DNA of 64,000 bases from DATBJJ01 sp036556425 (GTDB lineage: Bacteria > Acidobacteriota > Vicinamibacteria > Vicinamibacterales > 2-12-FULL-66-21), in assembly GCA_036556425.1 (NCBI GenBank), contig DATBJJ010000051.1:1-64000 (forward strand), given 5' to 3'. Position numbers and translations under genes: made by a program. Position 1 is the stretch's first letter, and the number at the start of each line of letters is the position of its first letter. Below the pieces are notes generated by a model. That model saw only the letters and a list, made by a program, of their open reading frames with translations, was not told the origin of the DNA and searched no databases. Shown in pieces: positions 25,020-34,294 of the stretch.

Positions 25020-26486
25020 GTGAAAAACCTCGTCGTCATCCTCTGCCTGATCGCTTCGGGCTGCGGACGACCGCCCTCTCCAACGGTCGCGATCCGCGGC
25101 GTCACCGTTGTCGACGTCAGGGATGGGTCCCTCCATCGTGAATCCACGGTCGTCGTGACAGGCAACCAGATCACAGCCGTCGGCCCGGCGCAAACCGTCG
25201 CCGTGCCGGACGCTGCGGAGATCGTGGACGCCGCCGGCCGCTACGTCATTCCCGGCCTCTGGGACATGCACGTGCACTCGGTGGGCAGCGTGGATCGCGC
25301 GATCGAGTCGCGCGCGACCCACGAGTGGCACTTTCCGATGTTCCTTGCCCACGGCGTGACCGGCGTTCGCAACATGAGCGACGCAACAGGCGACCTGACG
25401 CTCGCGTTGACGAAGGCAGTTCGGCGTCGGCTCGCCAATGGCGAGCTTCACGGGCCACCGCGATTTCTCACCGCAGGCACCGCGCTCGATGGCGATCCGC
25501 CGTTGAACAGCAAGAAGATCGTCGTTCGTACGGCGGCGGAGGCACGGGCCGCGGTCGAACAACTCGCGGCGAATGGCGCCGATCTCGTCAAGGTCTACGA
25601 GAACCTTTCACGCGAGGCGTACTTCGCGATCATGGACGAGGCGCGGCGCCGGCGAATCCCGGTCGACGGCCACGTCCCGTTCCGCATCACGCCGGAGGAA
25701 GCGGCTGATGCGGGGCAACGCACGGCGGAGCATCCGGATGCGCTAGCAGCGTGCTGCTCGACCGCAGGCGAAGCCGAGCGGAAACGGTTCGCGAGCGTCT
25801 TGGCGAGCTACGCCACGCTCTCGGACAGCGAACAGTTCCTCGCGTTGTTCCGACACACGCGTGCGCTTTACGAGAGCCGCGATCCGGCCGCGTGCGCGCC
25901 GGCGCTCGCGGCGTTCCGTCGAAACGGAACGGCGGTTACTGTGGATCTCGTTGCGTACCACCACGTCGTGCACGCGGAGCAGATTCTTGCCGACGAAGCG
26001 CGCATGCGCCTCGTCCCGCCGGACATCCGCCGTAGCTGGAAGAGCCAATTCAACTCCGAGATGATTCGAGAGTTCCAATCGATTCTTCGGCCGATCGTCC
26101 CACTCGAACTGGCAAACGTTCGCGTGGCGAAGGAGGCCGGGGTCGTGCTGCTGGCGAGAACGGATGTGGGTGTGCCGTTGCAGGTTCCCGGCCTCAGCCT
26201 GCACGTCGAGCTCGAGCGGCTCGTCGAGGCCGGCCTCTCTCCTCTCGACGCGCTGCAGGCCGCCACGCTCAACCCCGCACGCGTTCTCAAAATGGCGGAC
26301 TCGTTGGGCATCGTCGAGCCCGGCAAGTTTGCCGATCTCGTTCTGGTCGACGCCAATCCTCTCGAGAACATCCGCAACACACGGAAGATCCACGCCGTCG
26401 TCGCCAACGGCCGCCTCTATCGCCGCGCCGATCTCGACCAGTTGCTCGGAGGTGTCGGGCTTGTGAACGGATCGGGGCGGAGGTAA
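25020..26486 (+). CDS. Amidohydrolase family protein (imidazolonepropionase-like), possible lipoprotein
   Basis: A 488-residue metal-dependent hydrolase. The N-terminus (VVILCLIASGCGRPP) may be a lipoprotein signal, although Ala at -3 is unusual. Active-site signatures are HxH in GLWDMHVHSVG, a possible carbamylated Lys in DLVKVYENL, His in VDGHVPF and AEHPD, and the closing Asp in LLARTDVGVP. The C-terminal small beta domain (PGKFADLVLVDANP) is typical. The start is a GTG; TAGAAT at 24996-25001 overlaps the previous gene's stop and may be its -10. The substrate is unknown. Confidence 0.88.
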   Translation: MKNLVVILCLIASGCGRPPSPTVAIRGVTVVDVRDGSLHRESTVVVTGNQITAVGPAQTVAVPDAAEIVDAAGRYVIPGLWDMHVHSVGSVDRAIESRATHEWHFPMFLAHGVTGVRNMSDATGDLTLALTKAVRRRLANGELHGPPRFLTAGTALDGDPPLNSKKIVVRTAAEARAAVEQLAANGADLVKVYENLSREAYFAIMDEARRRRIPVDGHVPFRITPEEAADAGQRTAEHPDALAACCSTAGEAERKRFASVLASYATLSDSEQFLALFRHTRALYESRDPAACAPALAAFRRNGTAVTVDLVAYHHVVHAEQILADEARMRLVPPDIRRSWKSQFNSEMIREFQSILRPIVPLELANVRVAKEAGVVLLARTDVGVPLQVPGLSLHVELERLVEAGLSPLDALQAATLNPARVLKMADSLGIVEPGKFADLVLVDANPLENIRNTRKIHAVVANGRLYRRADLDQLLGGVGLVNGSGRR

Positions 26487-26534
26487 TCTGCCGCAGCGAT
26501 TCCGCGGAAGGCTCCCTGAAATCCGAACGTGAAT

Positions 26535-26567
26535 TGCCGCGGCGCGGGACCGTCCCGAGCCGCGGCA
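26535..26567. terminator. Strong hairpin between convergent genes
   Basis: A long stem with nested arms, TGCCGCGGC ... GCCGCGGCA enclosing CGGGAC-c-GTCCCG with one G/A mismatch. It lies between the stops of the amidohydrolase (26486) and the BON-domain gene (26584), so it probably ends transcription from both sides. Confidence 0.6.
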
Positions 26568-26583
26568 CCGATCGTTCGACTCG

Positions 26584-27135
26584 TCAGGCAGGCTTGCGGG
26601 ACGCGCTCGGTTCCTGATCGCGAGCTGCGGCGCGCGGCCGTCGGCGGGCCGTGATCGTCAGGTTGTTCTGCACGTCGCTGACGCCCGGCGTCGCCCACGC
26701 GATCTCGCCGAGATCCCGCTTGAGCTTTTTGTGCAGCACTCGACCGGTGAGCGTGATCCGCCCGCTCTCGGATCGAACTTCCACCTCACCCGCGCCGGGA
26801 AACACCTCGAGCGCGTCGTAGAAGAAGTCTTCGATCTCTTGATCGTTCGTGGGTCCCAGCGGCTGGCCGCGGCGCATCGCGACCGCGGCGAGCAGCGCCG
26901 GCACGGTGGTGTTCGCAGACACGTCGGGCGCGGTGATCGGATTCGAATACGGGCCCGACGCCGTGAATGGCCCTTGACCTTGAAGCAGCGGCTGACCTGG
27001 CACGATCGGGCCAAACCCAATGGCCGGAGCCGTAAGCTGATTGGCGATAGGGATCGGAGGCGGCGCCCATGTGAATCCGGCGGACGGCACGGCGGACCAC
27101 ATCGGCACACCCGATCCGTACAGTGTCTCTGACAT
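26584..27135 (-). CDS. BON-domain protein
   Basis: A 183-residue protein. Residues 1-95 are low-complexity and Pro/Ala/Gly-rich. Residues 98-165 form a BON domain (DQEIEDFFYDALEVFPGAGE, EVEVRSESGRITLTGRV, ATPGVSDVQNNLTIT). The tail is basic. No signal peptide is evident, unlike OsmY. AGGAG lies 8 nt upstream of the ATG. The gene follows a glutamine-rich protein gene by 46 bp on the same strand, so the two are probably co-transcribed. BON domains often bind lipid or proteins, but no precise role can be given. Confidence 0.82.
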   Translation of the reverse strand: MSETLYGSGVPMWSAVPSAGFTWAPPPIPIANQLTAPAIGFGPIVPGQPLLQGQGPFTASGPYSNPITAPDVSANTTVPALLAAVAMRRGQPLGPTNDQEIEDFFYDALEVFPGAGEVEVRSESGRITLTGRVLHKKLKRDLGEIAWATPGVSDVQNNLTITARRRPRAAARDQEPSASRKPA

Positions 27136-27181
27136 CTGAACTCTCCTGTTTCTTGTACGCGTTGAGATCGGGTGCGTTACG

Positions 27182-27547
27182 TCACATGACGTAACCGGCC
27201 TGCGCGCCGAACGGCTGGGAGATGCCGGGCGAGAACGGCTGAAGCGCCGACTGATGCAACTGATGCTGCAGCTGCAAGAGCTGTTGCGGGATCGACTGCA
27301 GCAGATACTGGACCTGCTGCTGCTGGATCTGCGCGAGCTGCAGGAGCTGCTGCAGTTGCTGAGGCACGATCAGAAGCGATTGCACGATCTGCTGGACCGG
27401 CTGCTGCTGCTGGAATATCGCGCCGTGCACGTTCGGGGCGAATGGCGCGAACGCCTGTGATTGAAACGCTCCAGGAAGCGTCGCGAAGCTCTGGGCGGAA
27501 ACGGGGAAAGCCCCGAACGGATTCTGCTGCGTGAACTGACCAGTCAT
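27182..27547 (-). CDS. Glutamine/leucine-rich protein of unknown function
   Basis: A 121-residue protein dominated by Gln and Leu. Residues 45-100 contain repeated QQ-L/I patterns (QQQQPVQQIVQSLL, QLQQLLQLAQIQQQQ, PQQLLQLQHQLHQ) expected to form an amphipathic helix or coiled coil. The N-terminus is Phe/Ala-rich (NPFGAFPVSAQSFATLPGAF). A strong AGGAGG lies 6 nt before the ATG, which supports a real gene. It is immediately upstream of the BON-domain gene. A structural, phasin-like or surface role is conceivable, but no family was recognised. Confidence 0.72.
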   Translation of the reverse strand: MTGQFTQQNPFGAFPVSAQSFATLPGAFQSQAFAPFAPNVHGAIFQQQQPVQQIVQSLLIVPQQLQQLLQLAQIQQQQVQYLLQSIPQQLLQLQHQLHQSALQPFSPGISQPFGAQAGYVM

Positions 27548-27863
27548 TCAGACCTCCTGCCATTTGACGCGTCGCAGGAACGCGACGGCATGTCACGTCG
27601 GCGCGAAACGCTGCGTATGCGTCTGGTTGGTGTTGCAGTTTGAGGGAGCAACCGAGATGCCAGAAGCACTCGTGATCGAACGGTGCGCTGGCCGCAGTGC
27701 CGACGTTCCCCTGAGCTCGCCGCGCGAGGAGTGCTGCGCCGCGGCCGTGGTGTGTAAATGTGGGTGGCGTCGCGCCGCTCGATCCATCACCCGTCCGCCA
27801 CCCACGCAGGATACGGGCACATCGCAGCGATGCTTTCCAAGATGCACGCGTTGTCGCGCAGCA
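27548..27863. other. Intergenic region upstream of the Gln-rich gene
   Basis: These 316 bp hold the promoter region of the Gln-rich/BON pair and the 3' flank of the phospholipase gene. One open frame on the plus strand from 27657 has a GGGAG nearby and a Cys-rich start (EECCAAAVVCKCGW), but it runs deep into the opposite-strand gene and is not accepted. No other structure was seen. Confidence 0.5.
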
Positions 27864-29093
27864 CTACTGAGCGGTACTGGACGGCCGGGATGTCGGCTCG
27901 GCGATCGTCGGTGGAACCGGCTCGGCCGCCTGCGCGGGCTCGAGCCATTCACTGCGGCACCCAACCGGTGCGGTGACCGGATTGCAGCGCGCCGGCAAAC
28001 GCTCCGCTTCAGGCAGCCGCGCGAGATAGCCTGAGCCGAACGGACTCGGTTCGGGATAGTCGGTGCTGACGTACTGTGCGCCCGAGCGGAACGCGGCATC
28101 GCGGCGCAGCGTGCTCCCCGTCCTCGCCTCGACCGTCGGAATGTCGGCACGCGTCCTCACGAGATAGCCGCTCTTCACCGTCTCGCGAATGCGGTTCTCG
28201 TCGTCGCCGAGAGCTTCGTTCATCTTCACGAAGGCGGCGGACGCCTCGCCCGGCGACCCGCTGACGAACATCACGCGGCCTTCGAGCGATGGATTGCCGC
28301 GAAGGTACTCGGTGCGGTGATCGTCGGTGTTGTCGAGGGCGAACAGGACTTTTCCTCGAACGGCACGGAGCGTCGGCCATCCATCGGCTTGCAGCGCCGA
28401 CGCAAGCGTCGCGTGCCGGCCGCGGACGCGATCCGGCGTCACGATGCGATCGGCGGAGAACACCGAGAGAATCTCGCGCTCGAGCGCGCGAAACGCCGCG
28501 CCGTCGATGGGCAGCGGCTTGACGTAGCCGGCGTTGTTGGGATCGTCGATCGGCGAATCCTTCGCCTCGATGAGAATCAGAATCGGCACGTGCCCGGGAT
28601 TCGATCGAGACCAATCGCTCGTCGCGCTCAGACACGCGACGAGCGTCGTGCACGTCGAGCGGTAGTCGATGTCCTGCATGTGAAGCACCTTGAACCCGGG
28701 CTTCAGCAGCTCGGGACCCGGCGCGTCGAGACCTTTGATGGTGCGCCGTGCCGCAGGGCTCGCGAACCGGCCGCCCTCCGGATCCGCGAAGACGTCGAGC
28801 TCGATCTGACGGATTCCAAGCTGCGAGAACTGCTCGACGAGAGGCCTGTGCGTGTATTCGATGTCTCTGGCTCGCGCGCCGATCGATTCGAGCATCGCCG
28901 GCTGGCCGGCGATGTGGTAGCTGTTGTGCGTCCCCAACATCTGGATCTGGTTGAGTCGAACGCAGTCGGCGATGTTCGCCGCCGTGATCGCCGAACAGTT
29001 GGTCTGAGCGGCGGCGTGAGGGTTGACGTCTGACGAATACAGAACCATCAGCAAACACGTCGCGGCACAGGTCGAGCGCTGTTTCAGGTTCAT
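27864..29093 (-). CDS. Secreted Ca2+-dependent phosphoinositide-specific phospholipase C-like protein
   Basis: A 409-residue exported protein with a signal peptide (to about residue 30, PHAAAQT). The TIM-barrel PI-PLC X-like core shows the catalytic histidine segment NQIQMLGTHNSYHI and IRQIELDVFADPEGG, with a second His in KVLHMQDID. It ends in a Pro-rich tail. By family it would cleave phosphoinositide or a related phosphodiester outside the cytoplasm, with Ca2+ bound near the Glu-Asp pair. It is divergent from the methyltransferase gene. The substrate is inferred from the fold only. Confidence 0.82.
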   Translation of the reverse strand: MNLKQRSTCAATCLLMVLYSSDVNPHAAAQTNCSAITAANIADCVRLNQIQMLGTHNSYHIAGQPAMLESIGARARDIEYTHRPLVEQFSQLGIRQIELDVFADPEGGRFASPAARRTIKGLDAPGPELLKPGFKVLHMQDIDYRSTCTTLVACLSATSDWSRSNPGHVPILILIEAKDSPIDDPNNAGYVKPLPIDGAAFRALEREILSVFSADRIVTPDRVRGRHATLASALQADGWPTLRAVRGKVLFALDNTDDHRTEYLRGNPSLEGRVMFVSGSPGEASAAFVKMNEALGDDENRIRETVKSGYLVRTRADIPTVEARTGSTLRRDAAFRSGAQYVSTDYPEPSPFGSGYLARLPEAERLPARCNPVTAPVGCRSEWLEPAQAAEPVPPTIAEPTSRPSSTAQ

Positions 29094-29173
29094 CGCTCCG
29101 GCATCATAGATCGCCGGCGTGAATCTGTCGTAACGGCTGACCAGCCGACGCGCGTACTATGATTGAAGACGCG

Positions 29174-29809
29174 ATGGATGTTCGCGAGAGCTACGACTCG
29201 GCGGCTGACGCATACGCGCAGCACCTCGCGTCGGAGCTCGATCGTAAACCGCTCGATCGGCATCTCCTCAACCGCTTCGCGGAAGCGACGCGCGGCCGCG
29301 GGCCGGTCGCCGACGTCGGCTGCGGTCCCGGGCACATCGCACGCTATCTGCACGACCAAGGCGTCACGGTCCTCGGCATCGACCTGTCGCCGGCGATGAT
29401 CACATGCGCTGCGCGCCTCAATGCAGGTTTGGACTTCCGCGTCGGCGACATGCGCGATCTGAATCTGCCGTCGGCGAGTCTCGCCGGAGTCATCGCGTTC
29501 TATTCGATCGTGCACTTCGCCTCGAGCGAGCTTGGCAGCGTCATGCGCGAAGTGCGGCGGGTGTTGGCGGATGGTGCGCCCGCGCTCGTCTCGTTTCACA
29601 TCGGGACCGAGGTCGTGCACGTCGACGACCTGTTCGGCGCGCCGGTCAATCTCGACTTTCGCTTTCACGATCCGGCGGTCGTCGTGGCGGCGATGCGAGA
29701 CGCGGGGCTCGCCGTGATCGAGCACGTCGAGCGCGAGCCATATGAAGGCGCCGAGTACCCGAGCCGCCGGTGCTATCTTCTCGCAACGGCCGTTCGGGCG
29801 CGGCCGTGA
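29174..29809 (+). CDS. SAM-dependent methyltransferase (class I)
   Basis: A 211-residue class I methyltransferase. Motif I is clear (GPVADVGCGPGHIARYL), followed by the acidic residue at the end of beta-2 (TVLGIDLSPAMI) and DMRDLNLPSASLAGVIAF. The start at 29174 (MDVRESYDSAADAY) matches family N-termini. A good -10 TATGAT (29158-29163) with GCTGAC 16 bp upstream puts the transcription start about 4 nt before it, whereas the ATG at 29159 lies inside the -10. The substrate is unknown. It is convergent with the kinase gene. Confidence 0.88.
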   Translation: MDVRESYDSAADAYAQHLASELDRKPLDRHLLNRFAEATRGRGPVADVGCGPGHIARYLHDQGVTVLGIDLSPAMITCAARLNAGLDFRVGDMRDLNLPSASLAGVIAFYSIVHFASSELGSVMREVRRVLADGAPALVSFHIGTEVVHVDDLFGAPVNLDFRFHDPAVVVAAMRDAGLAVIEHVEREPYEGAEYPSRRCYLLATAVRARP

Positions 29810-32692
29810 TTACTTGGATGGCGGAGCGATGCGAAACAGGTTCCGCTGCACGCTCGCTTTGACGTACGCGTAGGTGTCCGGATCCAGGCCGGGAGCGGTT
29901 TCTGCTTGCTCGACGATCCGGCTTCCCGGAATCGTGAGCGGATCGATTCCCGGGACGATGAAGGTGTCGGGAAGATCCGGCAGGCCGGTGTCGGCCGAGA
30001 CCTGCAGCGCGATCGCGCGGCCCGCGCTCGTTCGCGACTTCGGCTCGATCTCGACGTAGAGCAATCGCCCGTCCGGCGACCACTGATGACGGCACGCGTC
30101 CCGGCAGATTTGCCGCGGCGGGCCTCCTCCTGTCGGAATCGCCATCGATGCAGCTCCTTGACTTCCATCCAGCCGCGGCGTGATGGCGACGAGCCATCGG
30201 CGATCGGGCGAGATCGTCTGCGGCGTGCCGATCGCGTACTCGACGACCTTGCGCCGCGCCGAACCGTCAGCGTTCATCCGGCCGAGATAGTTCACTCTCC
30301 CATCGGTAAAGCGGAAGAGAATCGCGCCCGACGGTCCGAAGTACGGAGCGTTCTCTCCAGTCGATGCAATGCGTTTGGGCGCCGTGGCTCGATCCAGACG
30401 CGCCACCCAGAGCTCCGACGGTTTCCCGGATGGCTGCACCGTGAAGACGACCTCGGTCTCGCTCGGCGAGAGGTCGTATTCCTGCATCGCGATTCCGGGA
30501 AGCAGCCGTTCGCTCGCTCCTGACGCGACATCGGTACGCCATAGCTCGGCCGCGGATCCAGCGGCGTCGCGGCGCAGATACGTCACGTGCCGCGCGTCCG
30601 AGGAAAACCGCGGCAGCGAGAAGAGACCGCTGAACCCTCGCGGCCCGGGAATGTCGCCCTCCGACGAGAGCGGACGATCGCCTCGTGCGTCGTGAATCCA
30701 GATGGCGCTGTGTTCCATGCCGACGGACGTCACGATCGATCCATCGGGCGCCACGGCGACGCCATCTTCCTGTGTCGGTCCGAACGTCAATTGCTCGGGT
30801 TCTCCACCGGAGAACCGTTGCCGCCACAGGTGAAACTGCTGGTCGACCTCGACGCTGAAATACATCCATCGTCCGTCGGGCGACCAGCCGGCCGAGGAGC
30901 ATTGACCGGCCGGTCCCACTGTGCGGCCTGCCGATCTGCCGTCGAGCGGAACGACGCGGCAAGGTTCCCACACCGGACGGTGATCCATCTCGACGACGAG
31001 GGCCCAGAGGCGATCGGGGGACGGGTACGAGTAATGCGCCATCGACCGCTCGTGCTGCGGGAAGTACACCTCGCGGTAACCGGTGCGATCCTCGTTCGCG
31101 GTCACGATCCCCATATGAAAGCCGGTCTTCACCGCGGAGAACAACAGCCGACGGCCGTCGAGCCACGTCAATCCGCCGGCGTTGGCACGAACGAGGGATT
31201 GCTCACCGCCGCCCACCGGTATCGCGAACGTGTGCCAACCTTCCTTGGATGCCGCGGTATACGCGATCTTCGAGCCGTCGGGAGAAAACGCGATCCCGTA
31301 CTTCAATCGAGCGTCGCGCGTCACCTGCACCGCCTCGCCGTCGGGAAGTGTTTTGACGTAAATCGGATCCGGGCTCAGAAAGGGCCGGTCTCCGCGAATG
31401 AACGCGACCATTCGGCCATCCGGCGATATCGCCGGCGCAACCGCCGCATCGGTGAAGTTCGTGATTTGCGTAAACCCCGCGTCGCTTCGCGTGGTGGACG
31501 ACGAGCGCGAGCCGACGAGCAGCAACCCCGCGCCGAGCGCGATGGCGGGCGCGATTGCCGCCGTCCCAATTGCGAGTCTCCGCAGGTTGCGCCGCGTCCG
31601 CGGCTGCCCGTCCGCCGCGGCGTCGGCGATCAACGCGAGCATCCGATCGATCTCGAATCGAGCCTCCGCGATGCTGCCCAGACGCCGGTCGAGATCTTTC
31701 TCGAGGCATCGCTGCAGCAATCGAGCGACGCCCGTCGGCGTCGTAGGCGGAAGCCTGCGCCAGTGTGGCTCGCGGTTCAGAATTGCGCCGATCGTGCTCG
31801 AGATCGTTTCCCGGCCGAACGCCGGCGATCCCGTCAGCATCGCCCAGAGCACGCACCCGAACGCCCAGATATCCGCGCGCCGGTCCGCGGGCTCGCCGCG
31901 CGCCTGCTCGGGGCTCATGTATGCGGCGGTGCCGGCGATCCCGTGAGTCAGGCTGTCGCCGATCGATCCAGCGGCCGCGTTCTCTGCTGACGCGGCGACG
32001 GCCGACGTCGCCAAGCCGAAGTCGAGCACCTTCACGACACCTTCGGGCGTGAGCGCGATATTCGCCGGCTTGAGATCGCGATGCACGATCGCCTTGGAGT
32101 GCGCGGCGTGGAGCGCGTCGGCGATCTGCCGCGCGATCGCGAGAGCCTCGCCGAGCGACAGCGCTCCCCGGCGAATCCGCTCCGCGAGCGTCTCGCCTTC
32201 CACGAGCTCGAGGACGAGCCCGTGGATGCCGTCGCGTTCCTCGAAACCGTAGATCGCGCCGATGTGTGGATGATTCAGCGCTGCCAGCAGGCGCGCTTCG
32301 CGCTCGAATCGCGTGCGGCGCGTCGAGTCGCCGGCAAAGAGGTCGGGCAGAATCTTGATCGCGACATCCCGTTCGAGCTTGGTATCACGCGCGCGGTAGA
32401 CGTCGCCCATTCCGCCGGTGCCGAGCAGCGACGTGATCTCATACGGCCCCAGCCGCTGGCCGGGGCGGACGCGGCGCGACGCACTGAACAGCGGACGGAC
32501 TGCTTCGAGCGCCGGCGTCGACAGGAACTGATCGACGCCGGAGTCGTACGCGAGGAGCGATTCGACTTCACGTCGAAGCGCGTCATCGCCCGAGCAGGCC
32601 TCGCGCAGGAAGCTCGCGCGCTCACCGTCGTCGCGAGCGAGGGCGGCGTGGTAGAGACGCTCGACGTCTTCCCAGCGATCAGCGGCGGCCAC
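29810..32692 (-). CDS. Serine/threonine protein kinase fused to a WD40-like (PD40/TolB) beta-propeller
   Basis: A 960-residue membrane kinase. The Hanks-type domain occupies about 83-350, with GTGGMGDVY (P-loop), K113 in VAIKILP, the catalytic loop HRDLKPAN (204-211), DFG (224-226) and the activation end TAAYMSPEQARG. A TM helix follows at about 370-395 (AIAPAIALGAGLLLVG). The rest is an extracytoplasmic six- to eight-blade PD40 propeller (ISPDGRMVAFIRGD, FSPDGSKIAYTAAS, SPDGRWMYFSVEVD). The GTG start has GGGAG 6 nt upstream. This architecture is common in Acidobacteriota, and the propeller presumably senses a periplasmic ligand. Confidence 0.94.
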   Translation of the reverse strand: MAAADRWEDVERLYHAALARDDGERASFLREACSGDDALRREVESLLAYDSGVDQFLSTPALEAVRPLFSASRRVRPGQRLGPYEITSLLGTGGMGDVYRARDTKLERDVAIKILPDLFAGDSTRRTRFEREARLLAALNHPHIGAIYGFEERDGIHGLVLELVEGETLAERIRRGALSLGEALAIARQIADALHAAHSKAIVHRDLKPANIALTPEGVVKVLDFGLATSAVAASAENAAAGSIGDSLTHGIAGTAAYMSPEQARGEPADRRADIWAFGCVLWAMLTGSPAFGRETISSTIGAILNREPHWRRLPPTTPTGVARLLQRCLEKDLDRRLGSIAEARFEIDRMLALIADAAADGQPRTRRNLRRLAIGTAAIAPAIALGAGLLLVGSRSSSTTRSDAGFTQITNFTDAAVAPAISPDGRMVAFIRGDRPFLSPDPIYVKTLPDGEAVQVTRDARLKYGIAFSPDGSKIAYTAASKEGWHTFAIPVGGGEQSLVRANAGGLTWLDGRRLLFSAVKTGFHMGIVTANEDRTGYREVYFPQHERSMAHYSYPSPDRLWALVVEMDHRPVWEPCRVVPLDGRSAGRTVGPAGQCSSAGWSPDGRWMYFSVEVDQQFHLWRQRFSGGEPEQLTFGPTQEDGVAVAPDGSIVTSVGMEHSAIWIHDARGDRPLSSEGDIPGPRGFSGLFSLPRFSSDARHVTYLRRDAAGSAAELWRTDVASGASERLLPGIAMQEYDLSPSETEVVFTVQPSGKPSELWVARLDRATAPKRIASTGENAPYFGPSGAILFRFTDGRVNYLGRMNADGSARRKVVEYAIGTPQTISPDRRWLVAITPRLDGSQGAASMAIPTGGGPPRQICRDACRHQWSPDGRLLYVEIEPKSRTSAGRAIALQVSADTGLPDLPDTFIVPGIDPLTIPGSRIVEQAETAPGLDPDTYAYVKASVQRNLFRIAPPSK

Positions 32693-32742
32693 GCGATTCT
32701 CCCGCCGACGGAAACGGTGAGGACCGGCGCCTCATTCTATGC

Positions 32743-34218
32743 TCAAAACGCGTAATCGACGCCGAGGACGATCGTGCGAGGACTCCGCAGGCCGGCGTCG
32801 GTCAACGGAAACAGCACGCTTCCCGAGATGAGCCAGTTGCCTCGCGGATTGAATTTCACTCCCGCCGCTCCGAGCAGGAGCGTGAGATCGCCCGGACGAG
32901 GATCGAACTCGTCGAAGGAAACCGTCGTGCACGCGAATGACGGAATGCCGCCGCATCCGGAACCTGACGAACTCGGCAGATTGTATTCGAAGGGTTTGCT
33001 GACGACTCCGAGACGGCCGGCGCCGCGCAGCGTGCGTCCCACGAAATCTCCAATCAGCGTGAGCCTCGGCGACGCGACGAACTCCATTCCTCCCGAGTAG
33101 TTGATTTCATCGGGCAGAGGCGCGGACGCGAGTCCCGCGAGCGAGCCTGGCGACGTCCCTTCTGCGGCGGTGTAGCCGACGTTCACGTGGTGGCCGAACC
33201 GGCCCCGCTCGCTCGACGCGATGAGAAGGAGCTTCGCTTGAACGCCGCCCGCGCCGAGCAACTGCTCCTGGTCGCCGGTCGGCAGCCGTACGTCGATGGC
33301 GGCGGCCAGCCCACCGCCCGTGACGCGCAAGAAGTGATACTTGCTTCGAAGCACGATGTCACCGACCCCCGACGCCTGGCCCGCGCGCCGCACGACGCGC
33401 GCGGCCTCGGGGTTCGCTGGGTCGAACGCGTGGACGGTTGGCGCGATGGCCGTCACCGTTCGAAGAACGCGCGCCGTCACCGTGGCATCCAACTTCACGT
33501 CGACGAACGGCACGACGAAGCCGACGTCCCAGCGATCCGTGGCGCCGTAATTCGCAAATAGCGCGGTCGTGTGCGTCGTTGCGCCGAGCGACAGCGTTGC
33601 TTCGATGATGTCGCCCTCGAAAGGCGGGTTCAACCGGGTTCCGTTGGGCTGAGTGGTGAGCACGAATCCAGGAGCTTGCTCGGTCGCCGCGACGCTGCAG
33701 CAATCCTGATGGCGGAGATAGAATTTGATCGATCCATCATCGAGATGACGTCCTTCGAACGTGTCATACGACGACCGCTGATAAGTAGCGCCCGCGTTGA
33801 GCTTTCGCCGGCCGATCGTCAGCGCTCGCTCGGCGAACGACGGCCCGAAGCTGGCGCTGCCGCGGCGAAACGTGCCCAGCGATTCGTCGAGCACGTAGGT
33901 CAGGCCGCCCGTAGACGATCCGAGAGGGAATGTCGAGAACTGCGTCGCGATCTGCGTGTTGAAGCTCTGCACGATTCCAACGACCGGGTTGGTCAATTCG
34001 TTCGCTTCGATCGGACTGAAGTGCGCGAGGTGCGTGAAGCCTTCGGGTATGCCGGCGACTCCAGCCGGCACCGGCGGGCTCTGCAAGACAATGTCGCGGA
34101 GGATCAGGTCCGGAAGCAGGTTCGCGAGACGAACATCCTGCGCCGAAGCGGACGATGAGGTCAGCATCGCCGCCGTGAACACGCCGAACACACGCCTCGC
34201 GCAAGTCGGTACGGGCAT
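32743..34218 (-). CDS. Outer-membrane beta-barrel protein (transporter/MetA-like)
   Basis: A 491-residue protein with a signal peptide (cleaved near SSSASAQDV) and alternating amphipathic strands throughout, ending in VLGVDYAF with the terminal Phe typical of BAM substrates. The segments RWDVGFVVPFVDVKLDATV, GVGDIVLRSKYHFLR and AAAIDVRLPTGDQEQLLG match the PF13557-type outer-membrane 'transporter' family. A Cys pair (SGCGGIPSFACTT) may form a loop disulphide. AGGTG lies about 9 nt before the ATG. The substrate is unknown. Confidence 0.82.
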   Translation of the reverse strand: MPVPTCARRVFGVFTAAMLTSSSASAQDVRLANLLPDLILRDIVLQSPPVPAGVAGIPEGFTHLAHFSPIEANELTNPVVGIVQSFNTQIATQFSTFPLGSSTGGLTYVLDESLGTFRRGSASFGPSFAERALTIGRRKLNAGATYQRSSYDTFEGRHLDDGSIKFYLRHQDCCSVAATEQAPGFVLTTQPNGTRLNPPFEGDIIEATLSLGATTHTTALFANYGATDRWDVGFVVPFVDVKLDATVTARVLRTVTAIAPTVHAFDPANPEAARVVRRAGQASGVGDIVLRSKYHFLRVTGGGLAAAIDVRLPTGDQEQLLGAGGVQAKLLLIASSERGRFGHHVNVGYTAAEGTSPGSLAGLASAPLPDEINYSGGMEFVASPRLTLIGDFVGRTLRGAGRLGVVSKPFEYNLPSSSGSGCGGIPSFACTTVSFDEFDPRPGDLTLLLGAAGVKFNPRGNWLISGSVLFPLTDAGLRSPRTIVLGVDYAF

Positions 34219-34264
34219 AGATCATCACCTTCCTACTCCTTAATCGGAAAAAGGGGCGCGGTAC

Positions 34265-34294
34265 TAGAATGGGAGCGATGCGGGGCGGCCTTTG
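34265..34294 (+). promoter_or_regulatory. Leaderless mini-ORF preceding the ECF sigma gene
   Basis: A -10-like TAGAAT (34265-34270) is followed after 7 nt by an ATG (34278) that opens a five-codon frame (MRGGL). Its TGA stop at 34293-34295 overlaps the TTG start of the sigma factor (TTGA at 34292). The layout suggests translation-coupled control. Confidence 0.45.

Noticed and set aside
27657..28034. Plus-strand open frame with a Cys-rich N-terminus (EECCAAAVVCKCGW) and a GGGAG nearby
   Set aside because: About 170 bp overlap the 3' coding part of the phospholipase C-like gene on the other strand, the C-terminal part is Arg/Pro-rich as expected of antisense GC-rich sequence, and no family is recognised.
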